From Fidelibacterota bacterium (GTDB lineage: Bacteria > Fidelibacterota > Marinisomatia > Marinisomatales > TCS55), in assembly GCA_012964665.1 (NCBI GenBank), contig DTTO01000053.1, forward strand, positions 1 through 64,000: DNA of 64,000 bases. Reading direction: 5' to 3'. The first letter of the stretch is position 1. Each line of letters begins with the position of its first letter. The notes below the pieces were generated by a model. It saw only the letters and a list, made by a program, of their open reading frames with translations, did not search any database and was not told the origin of the DNA. Below, piece after piece: positions 31,881 through 44,442 of this stretch. Position numbers and translations under genes: made by a program.

Positions 31881-34800
31881 ATGATACGCATTATTTTCCT
31901 CATCATCTTCGCAGCATCATCGATGCTCAGCGCACAAACCTTCGGTCAAAATAAAGTACAATACAGGGATTTTGATTGGAATTTTATCTCATCACCTCAA
32001 TTTGACATTTACTATTACGGCAATGAAATTGAATTGGCACATTTTACAATGGCAGCTGCTGGTGAGGCCTATGAACAAATTGGAAAACACCTGCGCTGGA
32101 ATTTGAAAAAACGGGTTCCCATTATTGTTTACCATTCCCACAATGAATTTCAACAGACAAATGTGATTGCACAGTACATGCAGGAAGGGATTGGCGGAGT
32201 AACGGAATTATTCAAAAATCGAATTGTTATACCTTTTGAAGGGGATTATGCAGCATTTCGCCACGTTATTCATCATGAATTGGTCCATGCAATGATAAAC
32301 GATTTGGTATACGGTGGTAGGATGCAAAATGTAATTTCGGGTCAGATAAGGCTCCAAATCCCACTTTGGGCAAATGAAGGGTTAGCCGAATACCTATCTG
32401 CGAATTGGGATACAAAAGCAGATATGACAATCCGTGATTTAGCCATTAACGAGCGTATCCCAACCATACGTGAACTGGAATACTTTTTAGCCTATAAAGG
32501 TGGCCAATCGGTTTGGCGATTTATTGCCGCCAAATACGGTCGTGAAAAAATCGGCGAAGTATTTCAAGCGATGAAAATAAGAGGAACGGCGGAAGCGGGA
32601 TTTAAAGAAGCGCTCGGTATGGATTTTGAAGAGTTAACTGAACAATGGCATAAATATATTAAAAAGGAATATTATCCCGATGTGGCTGGAAGGGATGAAG
32701 TCGAAGATATTGCTAAACGGCTAACCGATCACAAAAAAGCCAAGAACTTTTATAATGTTTCACCCACAGTTTCTCCCGATGGAAGTAAAATTGCAGTTTT
32801 ATCTGATCGATCAGGATATATGGATATTTATATTTTGGATGTTGTAACAGGAAAAAAAATCAAGCGGTTGATCAAAGGAAGCCGATCGATCAATTTTGAA
32901 GAATTGAAATTTCTCCAGCCCGGAATTAGTTGGTCGCCAGACAGCAAAAATATTGTGCTTGCAGCCAAATCGGGTGCATTTGATGCCCTTTATTTAATTG
33001 ATGTTAATACAGGAAAACAGAAAAAAATAATTTTTGAATTGGATGGCGTTTTTACCGCGTCTTGGAGTCCGGATGGGAAACAGTTGGCTTTCGTTGGAAA
33101 TGAAGGTGGTGCCAGTGACATTTATATCTATAATCTTGATAATGAAAAGAGAAAAAATATAACGGATGATATTTTTTCTGATACCGAACCATCCTGGAGT
33201 CCAGATGGGAAAATGATTGCTTTTGTATCGGACCGTGCCGGTCTAAGTAATAACGGTAAAACTACTGCCAAGGACATGATTAATCACAATTACGAACAAA
33301 AGGATATTTATACCATTGATGTTTTATCCGGGAACATATCTCGTATCACCGAAACAGATTATAATGAAAATTATCCGATTTTTGCCCACACAGAGAATAA
33401 ACTGTTTTATACTGCAGATTTCCAGGGTACATGGAATCTATTTCGCTATGATTTCAATACAAATGAATCCCAAGCTGTCACAAATTTACTCACAGGGCTT
33501 TTTCAGTTAAGCCTAACCCAGGATGATGCAACAATGGTATTTACGGGTTATTCCGGGCTGGGCTGGGATGTTTATCGTGTGAATAACCCCCTCAGTTTAG
33601 GTTCCACTGAGCTTTCTCCTACTAATTTTATCTTAAACCGGGAAGAAAATGATAAAGAAGAACTTGTTGACCTAAGAAAACATAAAAGAAAAGGAAGTGA
33701 CGCCAATACGACCAATTTTTCGACATATATTTTTGCCTGGGAATTTGAGCATTATAACGACGATCAATCTTTAGATAATCAGCCATTGGAGTCCAAACCC
33801 GATTCAGTCTATAGAAAGGATGATGGAGAATATATTCCTCAGGTTTACAAAACCCTTTTCAGTTTAGATGTTGCCCAAGGACAATATGGGTACAATAACG
33901 TATTTGGCCATCAGGGATTAATTATGTTTTATTGGAGCGATATCATGGGTGATCACCAGATATCTGCGGCAATGCAATCCCAGATTTCATTATCCAATAG
34001 TGATTATTATTTGAATTACGGCTACCTAAAAAGACGCATGGATTACTATTTCACTTTATTCCACCAGGCAGATTTCTTTTTTGCTGGATACTCTATAAAT
34101 GAAATTAATACACTCACGGAATTAACAGCCCGAATGCGTCATTTTGGATTTGCCGCTATGGTATCGCGACCTTTTAATCGCTTTCACCGCATCGATGCGG
34201 GTGTTATAGTGCATAATCTGGAATATAAGTTATTTGAAATTGATCCATTACTAAATCAAAACAATGTTGTTCAGGATGATGGTTTCGCCTCAGCAAATCC
34301 TACTGTGAGTTATATTTTTGACAATACTGTTTTTGGCTATACCGGACCGGTAGATGGGTTTCGTCAAAATACGACCATTGAATTTAGTCCCGCTATGGGT
34401 AACAAGGGGATTTCCTATCAAAAGATCAAGATTGATATGCGCAAATATCATATGGTGTCGAGAGATTATTCATTTGCCGGACGAGTATATTTTGGAACAA
34501 GTACCGGTAAAAATCCGCAGAAATATTTTTTAGGAGGAATGCAGAATTGGCTTTTAGGTACAGGAACGACGGATGGTGTTAAAGATGATGAAACAGGAGA
34601 ATCTCGCTGGCGCAATGTTATCCTAGACAGTCAAAATAATACGCTGCTTCAGGATATTTATTTTTCTGAATTTGCATATCCCTTGCGGGGAGCCCGTTTC
34701 TCTGAACGATTTGGGACAAATGTATTTTTGGCCAATTTTGAATTCCGGTTCCCTTTTATCCAATATTTTCAGCTAGGCTTTCCGAAAATTCTTTTAGGAA

Positions 34801-35051
34801 ATATCCGTGGACATATTTTTATGGATATTGGAGCAGCCTGGGATGATCCACGGGAATTTTCAGACTTTGCGTATTTACAAACAAAATACGGTAATAATTT
34901 GCCAGATAAATTTTCTCCTTGGGTCAAGTCCATCGGTTATGGCATTAAATTACCAGTTTTTATGCTGTTCCGTATTGAAGCGGCCTATGACTGGACCGAT
35001 AGCGGATTTTCCAAACCCCAATGGTATCTTTCCATAGGGTATGACTGGTAA
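31881..35051 (+). CDS. Large envelope protein: gluzincin-type peptidase domain, TolB-like propeller, C-terminal outer-membrane barrel
   Basis: 1056 residues with a signal peptide (cleavage near LSAQ). Residues about 35-275 form an MA-clan peptidase-like domain with HELVH at 132-136 and WANEGLAEY, whose Glu166 suits the third zinc ligand. From about 290 to 560 there are TolB/WD40-like repeats with the SPDG/SPDS signature (VSPDGSKIAVLSDRSG, WSPDGKQLAFVG, WSPDGKMIAFVSD). After a charged linker (about 590-650) the last 350 residues alternate like a transmembrane beta-barrel and finish SIGYDW with a C-terminal aromatic. The combination suggests a surface or periplasmic metalloprotease fused to an outer-membrane anchor; substrate unknown. 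Confidence 0.75.
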   Translation: MIRIIFLIIFAASSMLSAQTFGQNKVQYRDFDWNFISSPQFDIYYYGNEIELAHFTMAAAGEAYEQIGKHLRWNLKKRVPIIVYHSHNEFQQTNVIAQYMQEGIGGVTELFKNRIVIPFEGDYAAFRHVIHHELVHAMINDLVYGGRMQNVISGQIRLQIPLWANEGLAEYLSANWDTKADMTIRDLAINERIPTIRELEYFLAYKGGQSVWRFIAAKYGREKIGEVFQAMKIRGTAEAGFKEALGMDFEELTEQWHKYIKKEYYPDVAGRDEVEDIAKRLTDHKKAKNFYNVSPTVSPDGSKIAVLSDRSGYMDIYILDVVTGKKIKRLIKGSRSINFEELKFLQPGISWSPDSKNIVLAAKSGAFDALYLIDVNTGKQKKIIFELDGVFTASWSPDGKQLAFVGNEGGASDIYIYNLDNEKRKNITDDIFSDTEPSWSPDGKMIAFVSDRAGLSNNGKTTAKDMINHNYEQKDIYTIDVLSGNISRITETDYNENYPIFAHTENKLFYTADFQGTWNLFRYDFNTNESQAVTNLLTGLFQLSLTQDDATMVFTGYSGLGWDVYRVNNPLSLGSTELSPTNFILNREENDKEELVDLRKHKRKGSDANTTNFSTYIFAWEFEHYNDDQSLDNQPLESKPDSVYRKDDGEYIPQVYKTLFSLDVAQGQYGYNNVFGHQGLIMFYWSDIMGDHQISAAMQSQISLSNSDYYLNYGYLKRRMDYYFTLFHQADFFFAGYSINEINTLTELTARMRHFGFAAMVSRPFNRFHRIDAGVIVHNLEYKLFEIDPLLNQNNVVQDDGFASANPTVSYIFDNTVFGYTGPVDGFRQNTTIEFSPAMGNKGISYQKIKIDMRKYHMVSRDYSFAGRVYFGTSTGKNPQKYFLGGMQNWLLGTGTTDGVKDDETGESRWRNVILDSQNNTLLQDIYFSEFAYPLRGARFSERFGTNVFLANFEFRFPFIQYFQLGFPKILLGNIRGHIFMDIGAAWDDPREFSDFAYLQTKYGNNLPDKFSPWVKSIGYGIKLPVFMLFRIEAAYDWTDSGFSKPQWYLSIGYDW

Positions 35052-35110
35052 AGCTTACTGCCTTTCAGCTTGATTCTGCACTCAGCCTGACTCAATTTCT
35101 CACTTATATT

Positions 35111-37599
<2,489 letters not shown>

Positions 37600-37600
37600 G

Positions 37601-38545
37601 TTGAGGTACGTTTCCATATTGATCCTGACGGTTGCTTTCAGTTTTGGGCAAAATCTAGAAGTAAGTTTTATGCGCTTTTATGCCAACGATCACGATTATA
37701 TGGCTGACAATCGTCTTTTGGCAACCAACCGCTTTGAGAAACCGCATATCCAGGTTTTTTATAATGACCGCAAAGTCCCTGTTTTAAAAGAGTGGATCAA
37801 TGCAGAAGGAGAATCCATTAAGAAGGAAGTTTTAGAATATGGCAACGATAATAAATTGGTCCGGCGTTATTTTTTAAACTCTGATCAAAAGCCGGACAGT
37901 TTGATCCAATTCGGCATGGATGAGCCCTGGTCAGAAGAATTCCGCAAAGTTTCAAGCGAACAGAGTAACAACTATTATGAAGGGCAAGAATCAAAATTTA
38001 TTCTCAATAAGGCAGATCAAATACAATCGATACAGTTTATCAATGTTCGGGGCGAACAATACGGAGAAATTAATTTTATATACGATCACCTGGGGTTACT
38101 CAGCGGCGAGGTCTGGACATCATTTCCAGATGGGAAAGTTATCCGACGGTTTGCCTATGAAGTAGATATGCTTGCTAACCGCAAAGAAATTTGGGAGTAT
38201 GATCGCAATGGACAAGAACTAAGCCATGTAGCTTTGACGCAACCTCCTGCGAGCCAATTGTATAAAACACCACCACCCAGGTATGGCAATCGGCTGGATG
38301 AAATATCAATTTTATTAGAAGATATTCATGAGAAAAAAATAAATGTACCTTTTGATGTATTTATACCCAAAACTGACTATGATTTAATGATTTTAACCAA
38401 TGGTGACAGTTTAATGATCCATTTGGTAGAATTAGGAGTACAACGTGTTAAATTTATCATTGCAGGTGAAAAAGATGAATTAACTATGCCCAAGTTTCGA
38501 GTGGAATCAATCACTTCCAGGTATGGGGAACGCATTTACCCCTAA
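37601..38545 (+). CDS. Exported protein of unknown function
   Basis: The open frame begins at 37538 inside tgt, but a TTG at 37601 gives a clean signal peptide (RYVSILILTVAFSFGQ) and about 314 residues, one base after the tgt stop. The mature part shows repeated beta-strand patterns (GEINFIYDHLGLLSGEVWTSFPDGKVIRRFAYE) that recall YD-type or toxin-antitoxin-like repeats, without a match I can name. The C-terminal 80 residues (DYDLMILTNGDSLMIHLVELGVQRVKFI) look like a small beta-domain. Probably co-expressed with tgt; function unknown. Confidence 0.65.
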   Translation: MRYVSILILTVAFSFGQNLEVSFMRFYANDHDYMADNRLLATNRFEKPHIQVFYNDRKVPVLKEWINAEGESIKKEVLEYGNDNKLVRRYFLNSDQKPDSLIQFGMDEPWSEEFRKVSSEQSNNYYEGQESKFILNKADQIQSIQFINVRGEQYGEINFIYDHLGLLSGEVWTSFPDGKVIRRFAYEVDMLANRKEIWEYDRNGQELSHVALTQPPASQLYKTPPPRYGNRLDEISILLEDIHEKKINVPFDVFIPKTDYDLMILTNGDSLMIHLVELGVQRVKFIIAGEKDELTMPKFRVESITSRYGERIYP

Positions 38546-38609
38546 ACTTGCATTGCGATAAACACAGTGGGTAAATTGAATACTCTATAACCACATACTA
38601 GAGGATTGA

Positions 38610-39380
38610 ATGAAGTTTTTGAAACATTTTACCTTCTCCGCCTTTTTATTTCTTGCATTTGGGTGGGCACAATCCTACCCGCCCCCAACCACGCTAGTGA
38701 CAATACCTTCTGCTGGAACACTTGTACGGGGCAGTTATGCAATGCAGATGCGCATTCAAAAGAATGGAGGGTTAACTACGTCGTTGCGTGCTGGCCTTAC
38801 TGACCGCTTCCAATTTGGTCTTTCATTCGGATCAGCTAATTTAATTGGCGATGACAGCTTAGTATGGTATCCCAGACCTGAAGCACATTTGAAATATCGT
38901 CTCATTGATGAAACTGAATCTGTGCCTGGGGTCTCAATGGGATTGGATACACAAGGTATAGGAAATTTTAATTCTGCCGATTCCTTGATGCGGTATGATG
39001 TAAAAGCTATGGGATTTTTTATGGCCGCTAGCAAAAATTGGGTAACACCATTAGGGAATCTGGGTATTCATGCCGGAACAAACTATAATTTTGCCGAAGT
39101 GAATGATGGTGATAAAGATATAAATTATTTTTTCGGAATGGATATGGAATTCAATCCGGAATTATCTGTGCTAATGGAATATAACGCGGCCCTTAATGAA
39201 AATGACATGACGGCCAAAACAATGTCTATTAGTCGCGGAGGTTACTTGAATGCGGCCATCCGGTGGACATTTGTAGAGCATCTACATATTGAAATGGATT
39301 TTAATAATCTTCTGTTTGATGATGAGAAAGTGGATTACTTCCAGCGGGAATTAAAAATCACGTATATCGAATATTTTTAA
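38610..39380 (+). CDS. Predicted outer-membrane beta-barrel protein
   Basis: 256 residues, with AGAGGA and a good spacer before ATG 38610. Signal peptide ends near FGWAQ. The mature protein alternates short amphipathic strands and turns (GGLTTSLRAGLTDRFQFGLSFGSANLIG) and ends IEYF with a terminal aromatic, as expected for an outer-membrane barrel. The opening TTLVTIPSAGTLVRGSYAM recurs in barrel proteins of related phyla. Role unknown. Overlaps the next gene by one base. Confidence 0.62.
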   Translation: MKFLKHFTFSAFLFLAFGWAQSYPPPTTLVTIPSAGTLVRGSYAMQMRIQKNGGLTTSLRAGLTDRFQFGLSFGSANLIGDDSLVWYPRPEAHLKYRLIDETESVPGVSMGLDTQGIGNFNSADSLMRYDVKAMGFFMAASKNWVTPLGNLGIHAGTNYNFAEVNDGDKDINYFFGMDMEFNPELSVLMEYNAALNENDMTAKTMSISRGGYLNAAIRWTFVEHLHIEMDFNNLLFDDEKVDYFQRELKITYIEYF

Positions 39381-40144
39381 TGTACATAAATTGGTTAATC
39401 GCAATTTTATGGCTTAGCGGTCTATATGCGCAAACCAATTTAGAAAAAGGATTAGCTGCCTATAACCGTAGGTCCGAAGGGAGCATTGAAGATCGGGCAC
39501 AGCCGGCAGCAATCAATGAAGCGATTAAATACTATCAATTAGCTTTGGATGAACCAGGTGTGGAAATTGATGCTGCTATTGGACTATTAAAAGCCTATTA
39601 CTTTAAAGGGAAATATGTCAGTAGAAAAGAAGATGAACAAAAAGCCGTTTTTGATAAAGCGAAAAATCTGGCATTAACCTATATAGATAGATATCCAGAG
39701 AAACCCGGTTTCCACTATTGGTATTTAACAAATCTGGGCAGTTGGGCAGAGGTCTATGGCATCCTGACTGCTGCTAGAGAAGGTGTTGCCGATCAAATGA
39801 AAAACCACGCCATGCAGATTATTGCATTAGATCCGAAATACGAAGATGGTGGCGGATATCTCATGTTGGGTGCCGTCCATTTTAAGTCACCCTATATACC
39901 ATTTATTTTATCCTGGCCCGATAATGAAGAAGCGGTAAAATGGTTGCAAAAAGCGTTTAAAACTGGTGAAGCGACTCCGGTCCAAAAAGTGTATTTATCC
40001 CAAGCACTTTATAAAGAAAAACAAAAAAGTAAAGCTATTGCAATTTTGCAAGAAGTGACCAACATGACTCCTTCTTTAGTTGACCCTGTGAGCGATTGGG
40101 AGCAGATAAAAAAAGCCAGAGCCCTGCTACAAAAATACCAATAA
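39380..40144 (+). CDS. Exported TPR-like protein
   Basis: 254 residues with signal peptide (WLIAILWLSGLYAQ). Helical pairs of TPR character run through it (AAINEAIKYYQLALDEP; EEAVKWLQKAFKTGEATPVQKVYLSQALYKEKQKSKAIAIL). The segment with DPKYEDGGGYLMLGAVHFKSP resembles the TatT component of TRAP-type systems, but no TRAP permease is nearby. One-base overlap with the barrel gene upstream suggests a functional pair. Confidence 0.6.
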   Translation: MYINWLIAILWLSGLYAQTNLEKGLAAYNRRSEGSIEDRAQPAAINEAIKYYQLALDEPGVEIDAAIGLLKAYYFKGKYVSRKEDEQKAVFDKAKNLALTYIDRYPEKPGFHYWYLTNLGSWAEVYGILTAAREGVADQMKNHAMQIIALDPKYEDGGGYLMLGAVHFKSPYIPFILSWPDNEEAVKWLQKAFKTGEATPVQKVYLSQALYKEKQKSKAIAILQEVTNMTPSLVDPVSDWEQIKKARALLQKYQ

Positions 40145-40157
40145 TTAATATTCATCC

Positions 40158-40700
40158 ATGTCTGAATTAAAAGAGATACGAATTTCTTCGGAAAAAATAT
40201 TTTCTGGTCGATTGATCAACCTGTATCTTGACCAAGTTAAGTTACCCAATGGGAAAAACAGCACCCGCGAATGGATTGACCATCCAGGGGCTGTCTGCCT
40301 TATTCCCATTTTAGCTGATGGAAATCTATGTTTAATTAGACAATTCCGTTATGGCCCAGGAGAGGAATTCATTGAAATACCAGCTGGAAAGCTGGATGAG
40401 GGAGAAAATCCGGTGGATTGTGCTTACCGTGAGCTGGAAGAGGAAACGGGATTCAAGGCGAATAAACTCACTTTTTTGACCAACATTCATCCTGCTATTG
40501 GTTTTTGCAATGAAAAGATGTGGATGTACCTGGCTGAAGACTTGGAGAAGACAGAGAAGCGACTTGATCAGGATGAATTTCTTGAACTGCTTCCCACGCC
40601 ACTTCATACTGCTTTGGATTGGGTCTTGTCTGGTAAAATCACCGATGTAAAAACAGTGATCGGTATTTTGTGGGCTGAACGAATTCTCAAACGTTCATAA
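40158..40700 (+). CDS. NUDIX hydrolase, ADP-ribose pyrophosphatase-like
   Basis: 180 residues. The Nudix box reads G-K-L-D-E-G-E...RELEEETGF, with RQFRYGPGEEFIEIPAGK just before it, as in ADP-ribose pyrophosphatases (NudF type). The KPxH-like region (NIHPAIGFCNEKMWMYLA) follows. It probably hydrolyses ADP-ribose or related nucleotide sugars. Small gap to queG. Confidence 0.85.
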   Translation: MSELKEIRISSEKIFSGRLINLYLDQVKLPNGKNSTREWIDHPGAVCLIPILADGNLCLIRQFRYGPGEEFIEIPAGKLDEGENPVDCAYRELEEETGFKANKLTFLTNIHPAIGFCNEKMWMYLAEDLEKTEKRLDQDEFLELLPTPLHTALDWVLSGKITDVKTVIGILWAERILKRS

Positions 40701-40712
40701 TATTTCCCCACT

Positions 40713-41657
40713 ATGATCGAAGGTCTTTCTAAAAAAGTCAAAGCCAAGGCAAAAGAACTGGGCTTTGAGAAAGTCGGTATTACCAATGCTGAGGCAACTC
40801 CTGACGCAAAAAACAACTTGGATCAATGGTTAATGGCCGGTAATCATGCTACAATGCAATGGATGGCCAAAAACAACGAAGCGCGGGGAGATATTCGCAG
40901 TTACTTTCCTGACGCAATGTCAGTGATTTCTGTGGGGATGAATTATTATGTAGGCAAAAACCAAACTAGCATTCAATCTGATTATAAATTTAGTAATTAT
41001 GCTTGGGGCGAGGATTATCATCGGGTACTGAAAAGAAAGCTGTTTGAATTATTAAAATGGTTGAAAGCAAAAAGTGCAGACATAAATGGTATTGCATGTG
41101 TAGATACATCCCCAGTAATGGATAAAATCTGGGCCCAAAAAGCAGGATTAGGATGGCAGGGAAAGCATACCAATCTGATTACCCGGGATTACGGCAGCTG
41201 GCTTTTCCTGGGAGAATTGATCGTAAATATCAAAATGGAATATGATGTGCCATTTGACGAGGATCTTTGTGGTACTTGCAGCGATTGCATTGATGCATGC
41301 CCTACACAAGCACTAGATTCATATCAGATTGATTCGGGCAAGTGTATTTCCTACCGTACGATTGAACATCGGGGTAATTTTAATGAGGGAGAAGCAGAGT
41401 TGGATAGCTGGATATATGGTTGTGATATTTGCCAGCAAGTCTGTCCCTGGAATGAAAAATTTGGACAGATAAGTAATGAACCCGCTTTTCAGCCTCGACA
41501 GGAAATTTTAAATTGGTCAAATAAAGATTGGGTTGCCCTGGATGAAGATCAATTTCGTAAATTGTTCAAACGTTCAGCGGTAAAACGCACCAAATTTTCT
41601 GGCTTAAGCAGAAATATTTTAACGAACAGGAATAAAGACACTAAAAGACAAAATTGA
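40713..41657 (+). CDS. queG: Epoxyqueuosine reductase
   Basis: 314 residues. Cobalamin-dependent, two [4Fe-4S] clusters: CGTCSDCIDACPTQAL and CDICQQVCPWN supply the cysteines. The DTSPVMDKIWAQKAGLGWQGKHTN segment is characteristic. It reduces epoxyqueuosine to queuosine in tRNA, completing the pathway begun by tgt. Shorter than E. coli QueG because the C-terminal HEAT-like extension is missing, as in many bacteria. The extreme C-terminus (NRNKDTKRQN) runs into low-complexity A-rich DNA and may not be conserved. Confidence 0.92.
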   Translation: MIEGLSKKVKAKAKELGFEKVGITNAEATPDAKNNLDQWLMAGNHATMQWMAKNNEARGDIRSYFPDAMSVISVGMNYYVGKNQTSIQSDYKFSNYAWGEDYHRVLKRKLFELLKWLKAKSADINGIACVDTSPVMDKIWAQKAGLGWQGKHTNLITRDYGSWLFLGELIVNIKMEYDVPFDEDLCGTCSDCIDACPTQALDSYQIDSGKCISYRTIEHRGNFNEGEAELDSWIYGCDICQQVCPWNEKFGQISNEPAFQPRQEILNWSNKDWVALDEDQFRKLFKRSAVKRTKFSGLSRNILTNRNKDTKRQN

Positions 41658-41738
41658 TTGTGCACTACTGGATAAATAATGATCAATTTCCATTCTTTAT
41701 GACCTTTGTGCCTTTGCCTTTCAAAAGAGGAAATTAAT

Positions 41739-42401
41739 ATGAGAAAAGTAGGAGTTTTATTATCAGGGTGTGGTGTCAACGATGGGGCAGAAATCCATGA
41801 ATCTGTGATTACTATGCTGGCGCTGGATCGTGCAGAAGTAGAAATGGTTCTAATGGCGCCTAATATTGATCAAATGCATGTAGTTAACCATTATACAGGG
41901 CAGGAAATGGATGAATTTCGGAACGTACTTGTAGAATCCGCCCGGATTGCCAGGGGAGAAATAAAAGATATGGCTGAACTCAGCGGAAACGATTTGGATG
42001 CATTGATTATGCCCGGTGGTTTTGGAGTGGCCAAAAACCTATGCGACTATGCCATGGCAGGTGCGGAATGTTCTGTCAATCCTGATGTTTACCGTTTAGT
42101 TAGTGAAATGCACCTTGCCGGTAAGCCGATTGGTGCAATTTGCATTGCTCCGGCAATGATGGCTAAAATTTTGGGAGAGCAGGATGCGTCTGCTGAAATG
42201 ACTATCGGTTCTGATGAAGTTACGGCAGGAGATATTGAAAAAATGGGTAGCACGCATATAGCGTGCCCGGTTTCGGATATGGTAGTGGATAAAGACAATA
42301 AGCTTGTAACCACACCGGCCTATATGGAAGCCAAGTCCATCAAAGAAGCGGCAGAGGGGATTGAAAAGCTGGTGGCAGAAGTTTTATCTATGGTTGAATG
42401 A
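41739..42401 (+). CDS. elbB: Isoprenoid biosynthesis glyoxalase ElbB, DJ-1/PfpI family
   Basis: About 220 residues. The frame is open from 41706, but ATG 41739 has AAGAGG 8 bases upstream and gives the normal ElbB length. VGVLLSGCGVNDGAEIHES and LIMPGGFGVAKNLCDYA are typical of ElbB; the nucleophile elbow is CIAPAMM. ElbB has glyoxalase activity in E. coli; the isoprenoid link is historical. It overlaps the Rieske gene by 4 bp. Confidence 0.88.
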   Translation: MRKVGVLLSGCGVNDGAEIHESVITMLALDRAEVEMVLMAPNIDQMHVVNHYTGQEMDEFRNVLVESARIARGEIKDMAELSGNDLDALIMPGGFGVAKNLCDYAMAGAECSVNPDVYRLVSEMHLAGKPIGAICIAPAMMAKILGEQDASAEMTIGSDEVTAGDIEKMGSTHIACPVSDMVVDKDNKLVTTPAYMEAKSIKEAAEGIEKLVAEVLSMVE

Positions 42402-42700
42402 TAAAAGTTGCCAAACTATCTGAGATTCCTCAATGTGGGAGTAAACTTGTTATGGTGGGGGATACGCCCGTGGCGCTATTCAATATTAAAGGAAAGATTC
42501 ATGCCTGGGATAATCGTTGCCCTCACCGGGGGGCGTCCTTGGCGGATGGAAATATTACAGAAAATGTGATTCAATGCAAATTCCACCTTTGGAAATTTGA
42601 TGTCAATAAGGCTTGTGCTTTGGCGAACCCAGATATAAAAGTAAAATCCTATTCTGTGGAAATGCGAGGTGACGGCATTTATTTAGGGTCATCCTTGTAG
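42398..42700 (+). CDS. Rieske [2Fe-2S] ferredoxin-like protein
   Basis: 100 residues, a single Rieske domain. The cluster ligands are CPHRG and CKFHLW (C-x-H and C-x-x-H). It resembles the small NirD/BphF-type ferredoxins that feed oxygenases or reductases. No oxygenase is nearby; partner unknown. It is coupled to elbB by an ATGA overlap. Confidence 0.88.
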   Translation: MIKVAKLSEIPQCGSKLVMVGDTPVALFNIKGKIHAWDNRCPHRGASLADGNITENVIQCKFHLWKFDVNKACALANPDIKVKSYSVEMRGDGIYLGSSL

Positions 42701-42713
42701 AACGCTTCGTCAA

Positions 42714-43667
<954 letters not shown>

Positions 43668-43720
43668 TTATTTATGTAATAATCCATAACGAAATTACAT
43701 CTATTCGAAAGGTCTATAAA

Positions 43721-43759
43721 TGAAAAACCCCGCTCTACATCGTAGAGCGGGGTTTTTCA
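43721..43759 (-). terminator. Strong intrinsic terminator of rng-rplU-rpmA
   Basis: A perfect 18-bp stem, with arms at 43721-43738 and 43742-43759 (GC core CCCCGCTCTAC / GTAGAGCGGGG), a 3-base loop and A/T tails on both sides. It lies 23 bp beyond the rpmA stop codon in the direction of its transcription. The tails make it potentially bidirectional, but only the minus-strand operon reads into it. Confidence 0.93.
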
Positions 43760-43781
43760 TTAGAATGAAATGAAGTTCGTT

Positions 43782-44039
43782 TTATCCGTTATTAAACACG
43801 CTGACAATCTTGCGGCTACGGCCTTGACGCTTAAATTTGACGACGCCGTCAGCAATCGCAAATAAACTATCATCACCAGCTCGGCGAACATTGATCCCAG
43901 GATGAATTTTTGTACCGCGCTGTTTCAGAATGATTCCGCCAGCAAGAATGCTTTGTCCATCAGCCACTTTCACTCCTAACCATTTGGCATTAGAATCACG
44001 ACCATTCTTGGAACTGCCTACACCTTTTTTATGTGCCAT
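43782..44039 (-). CDS. rpmA: 50S ribosomal protein L27
   Basis: 85 residues: [29 protein letters not shown] and GSIL-like [16 protein letters not shown] are classic L27. The N-terminus has no cleavable Firmicutes-type extension. It follows rplU by 2 bp and is the last gene before a strong terminator. Confidence 0.98.
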   Translation of the reverse strand: MAHKKGVGSSKNGRDSNAKWLGVKVADGQSILAGGIILKQRGTKIHPGINVRRAGDDSLFAIADGVVKFKRQGRSRKIVSVFNNG

Positions 44040-44041
44040 AA

Positions 44042-44416
44042 TTAATCTTCCTTCTTTTTGGGTTTGATAGCTTTTTTCTTTGGTGCTGCCTTTTTCTTTG
44101 GTGCTGAGGTTTCGATCTTATCAATCTGAATTAATGAAAAACTTTGACGGTGCCCATTTTTTCGCCGATAACCTTTCCGCCGTTTTTTCTTGAATACAAT
44201 CACTTTTCGATCTCGCCCGTTGTTAAGGACAGTTCCGGATACAGATACATTTTTAACTACCGGCTCACCTATCCGAACTTTTTTACCATCGGCTGTAAGA
44301 AGTACTTGATCAAATTTGATCTTTTCTCCGGCTTCAGTCCCCAGACTAGCCACCTTAATTTGGTCGCCTTCTGTGACACGGTATTGTTTTCCTGATATAT
44401 TAACGATTGCGAACAT
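44042..44416 (-). CDS. rplU: 50S ribosomal protein L21 with lysine-rich C-terminal tail
   Basis: 124 residues. [22 protein letters not shown] and the basic loop [18 protein letters not shown] identify L21. Beyond the usual end near residue 103 there is an Ala/Lys/Pro-rich tail ([18 protein letters not shown]) of about 20 residues not found in E. coli L21. The rng-rplU-rpmA order is shared with other bacteria. Confidence 0.97.
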   Translation of the reverse strand: MFAIVNISGKQYRVTEGDQIKVASLGTEAGEKIKFDQVLLTADGKKVRIGEPVVKNVSVSGTVLNNGRDRKVIVFKKKRRKGYRRKNGHRQSFSLIQIDKIETSAPKKKAAPKKKAIKPKKKED

Positions 44417-44442
44417 GATTTTTCCAAAAAAAGCTGCTGAAT

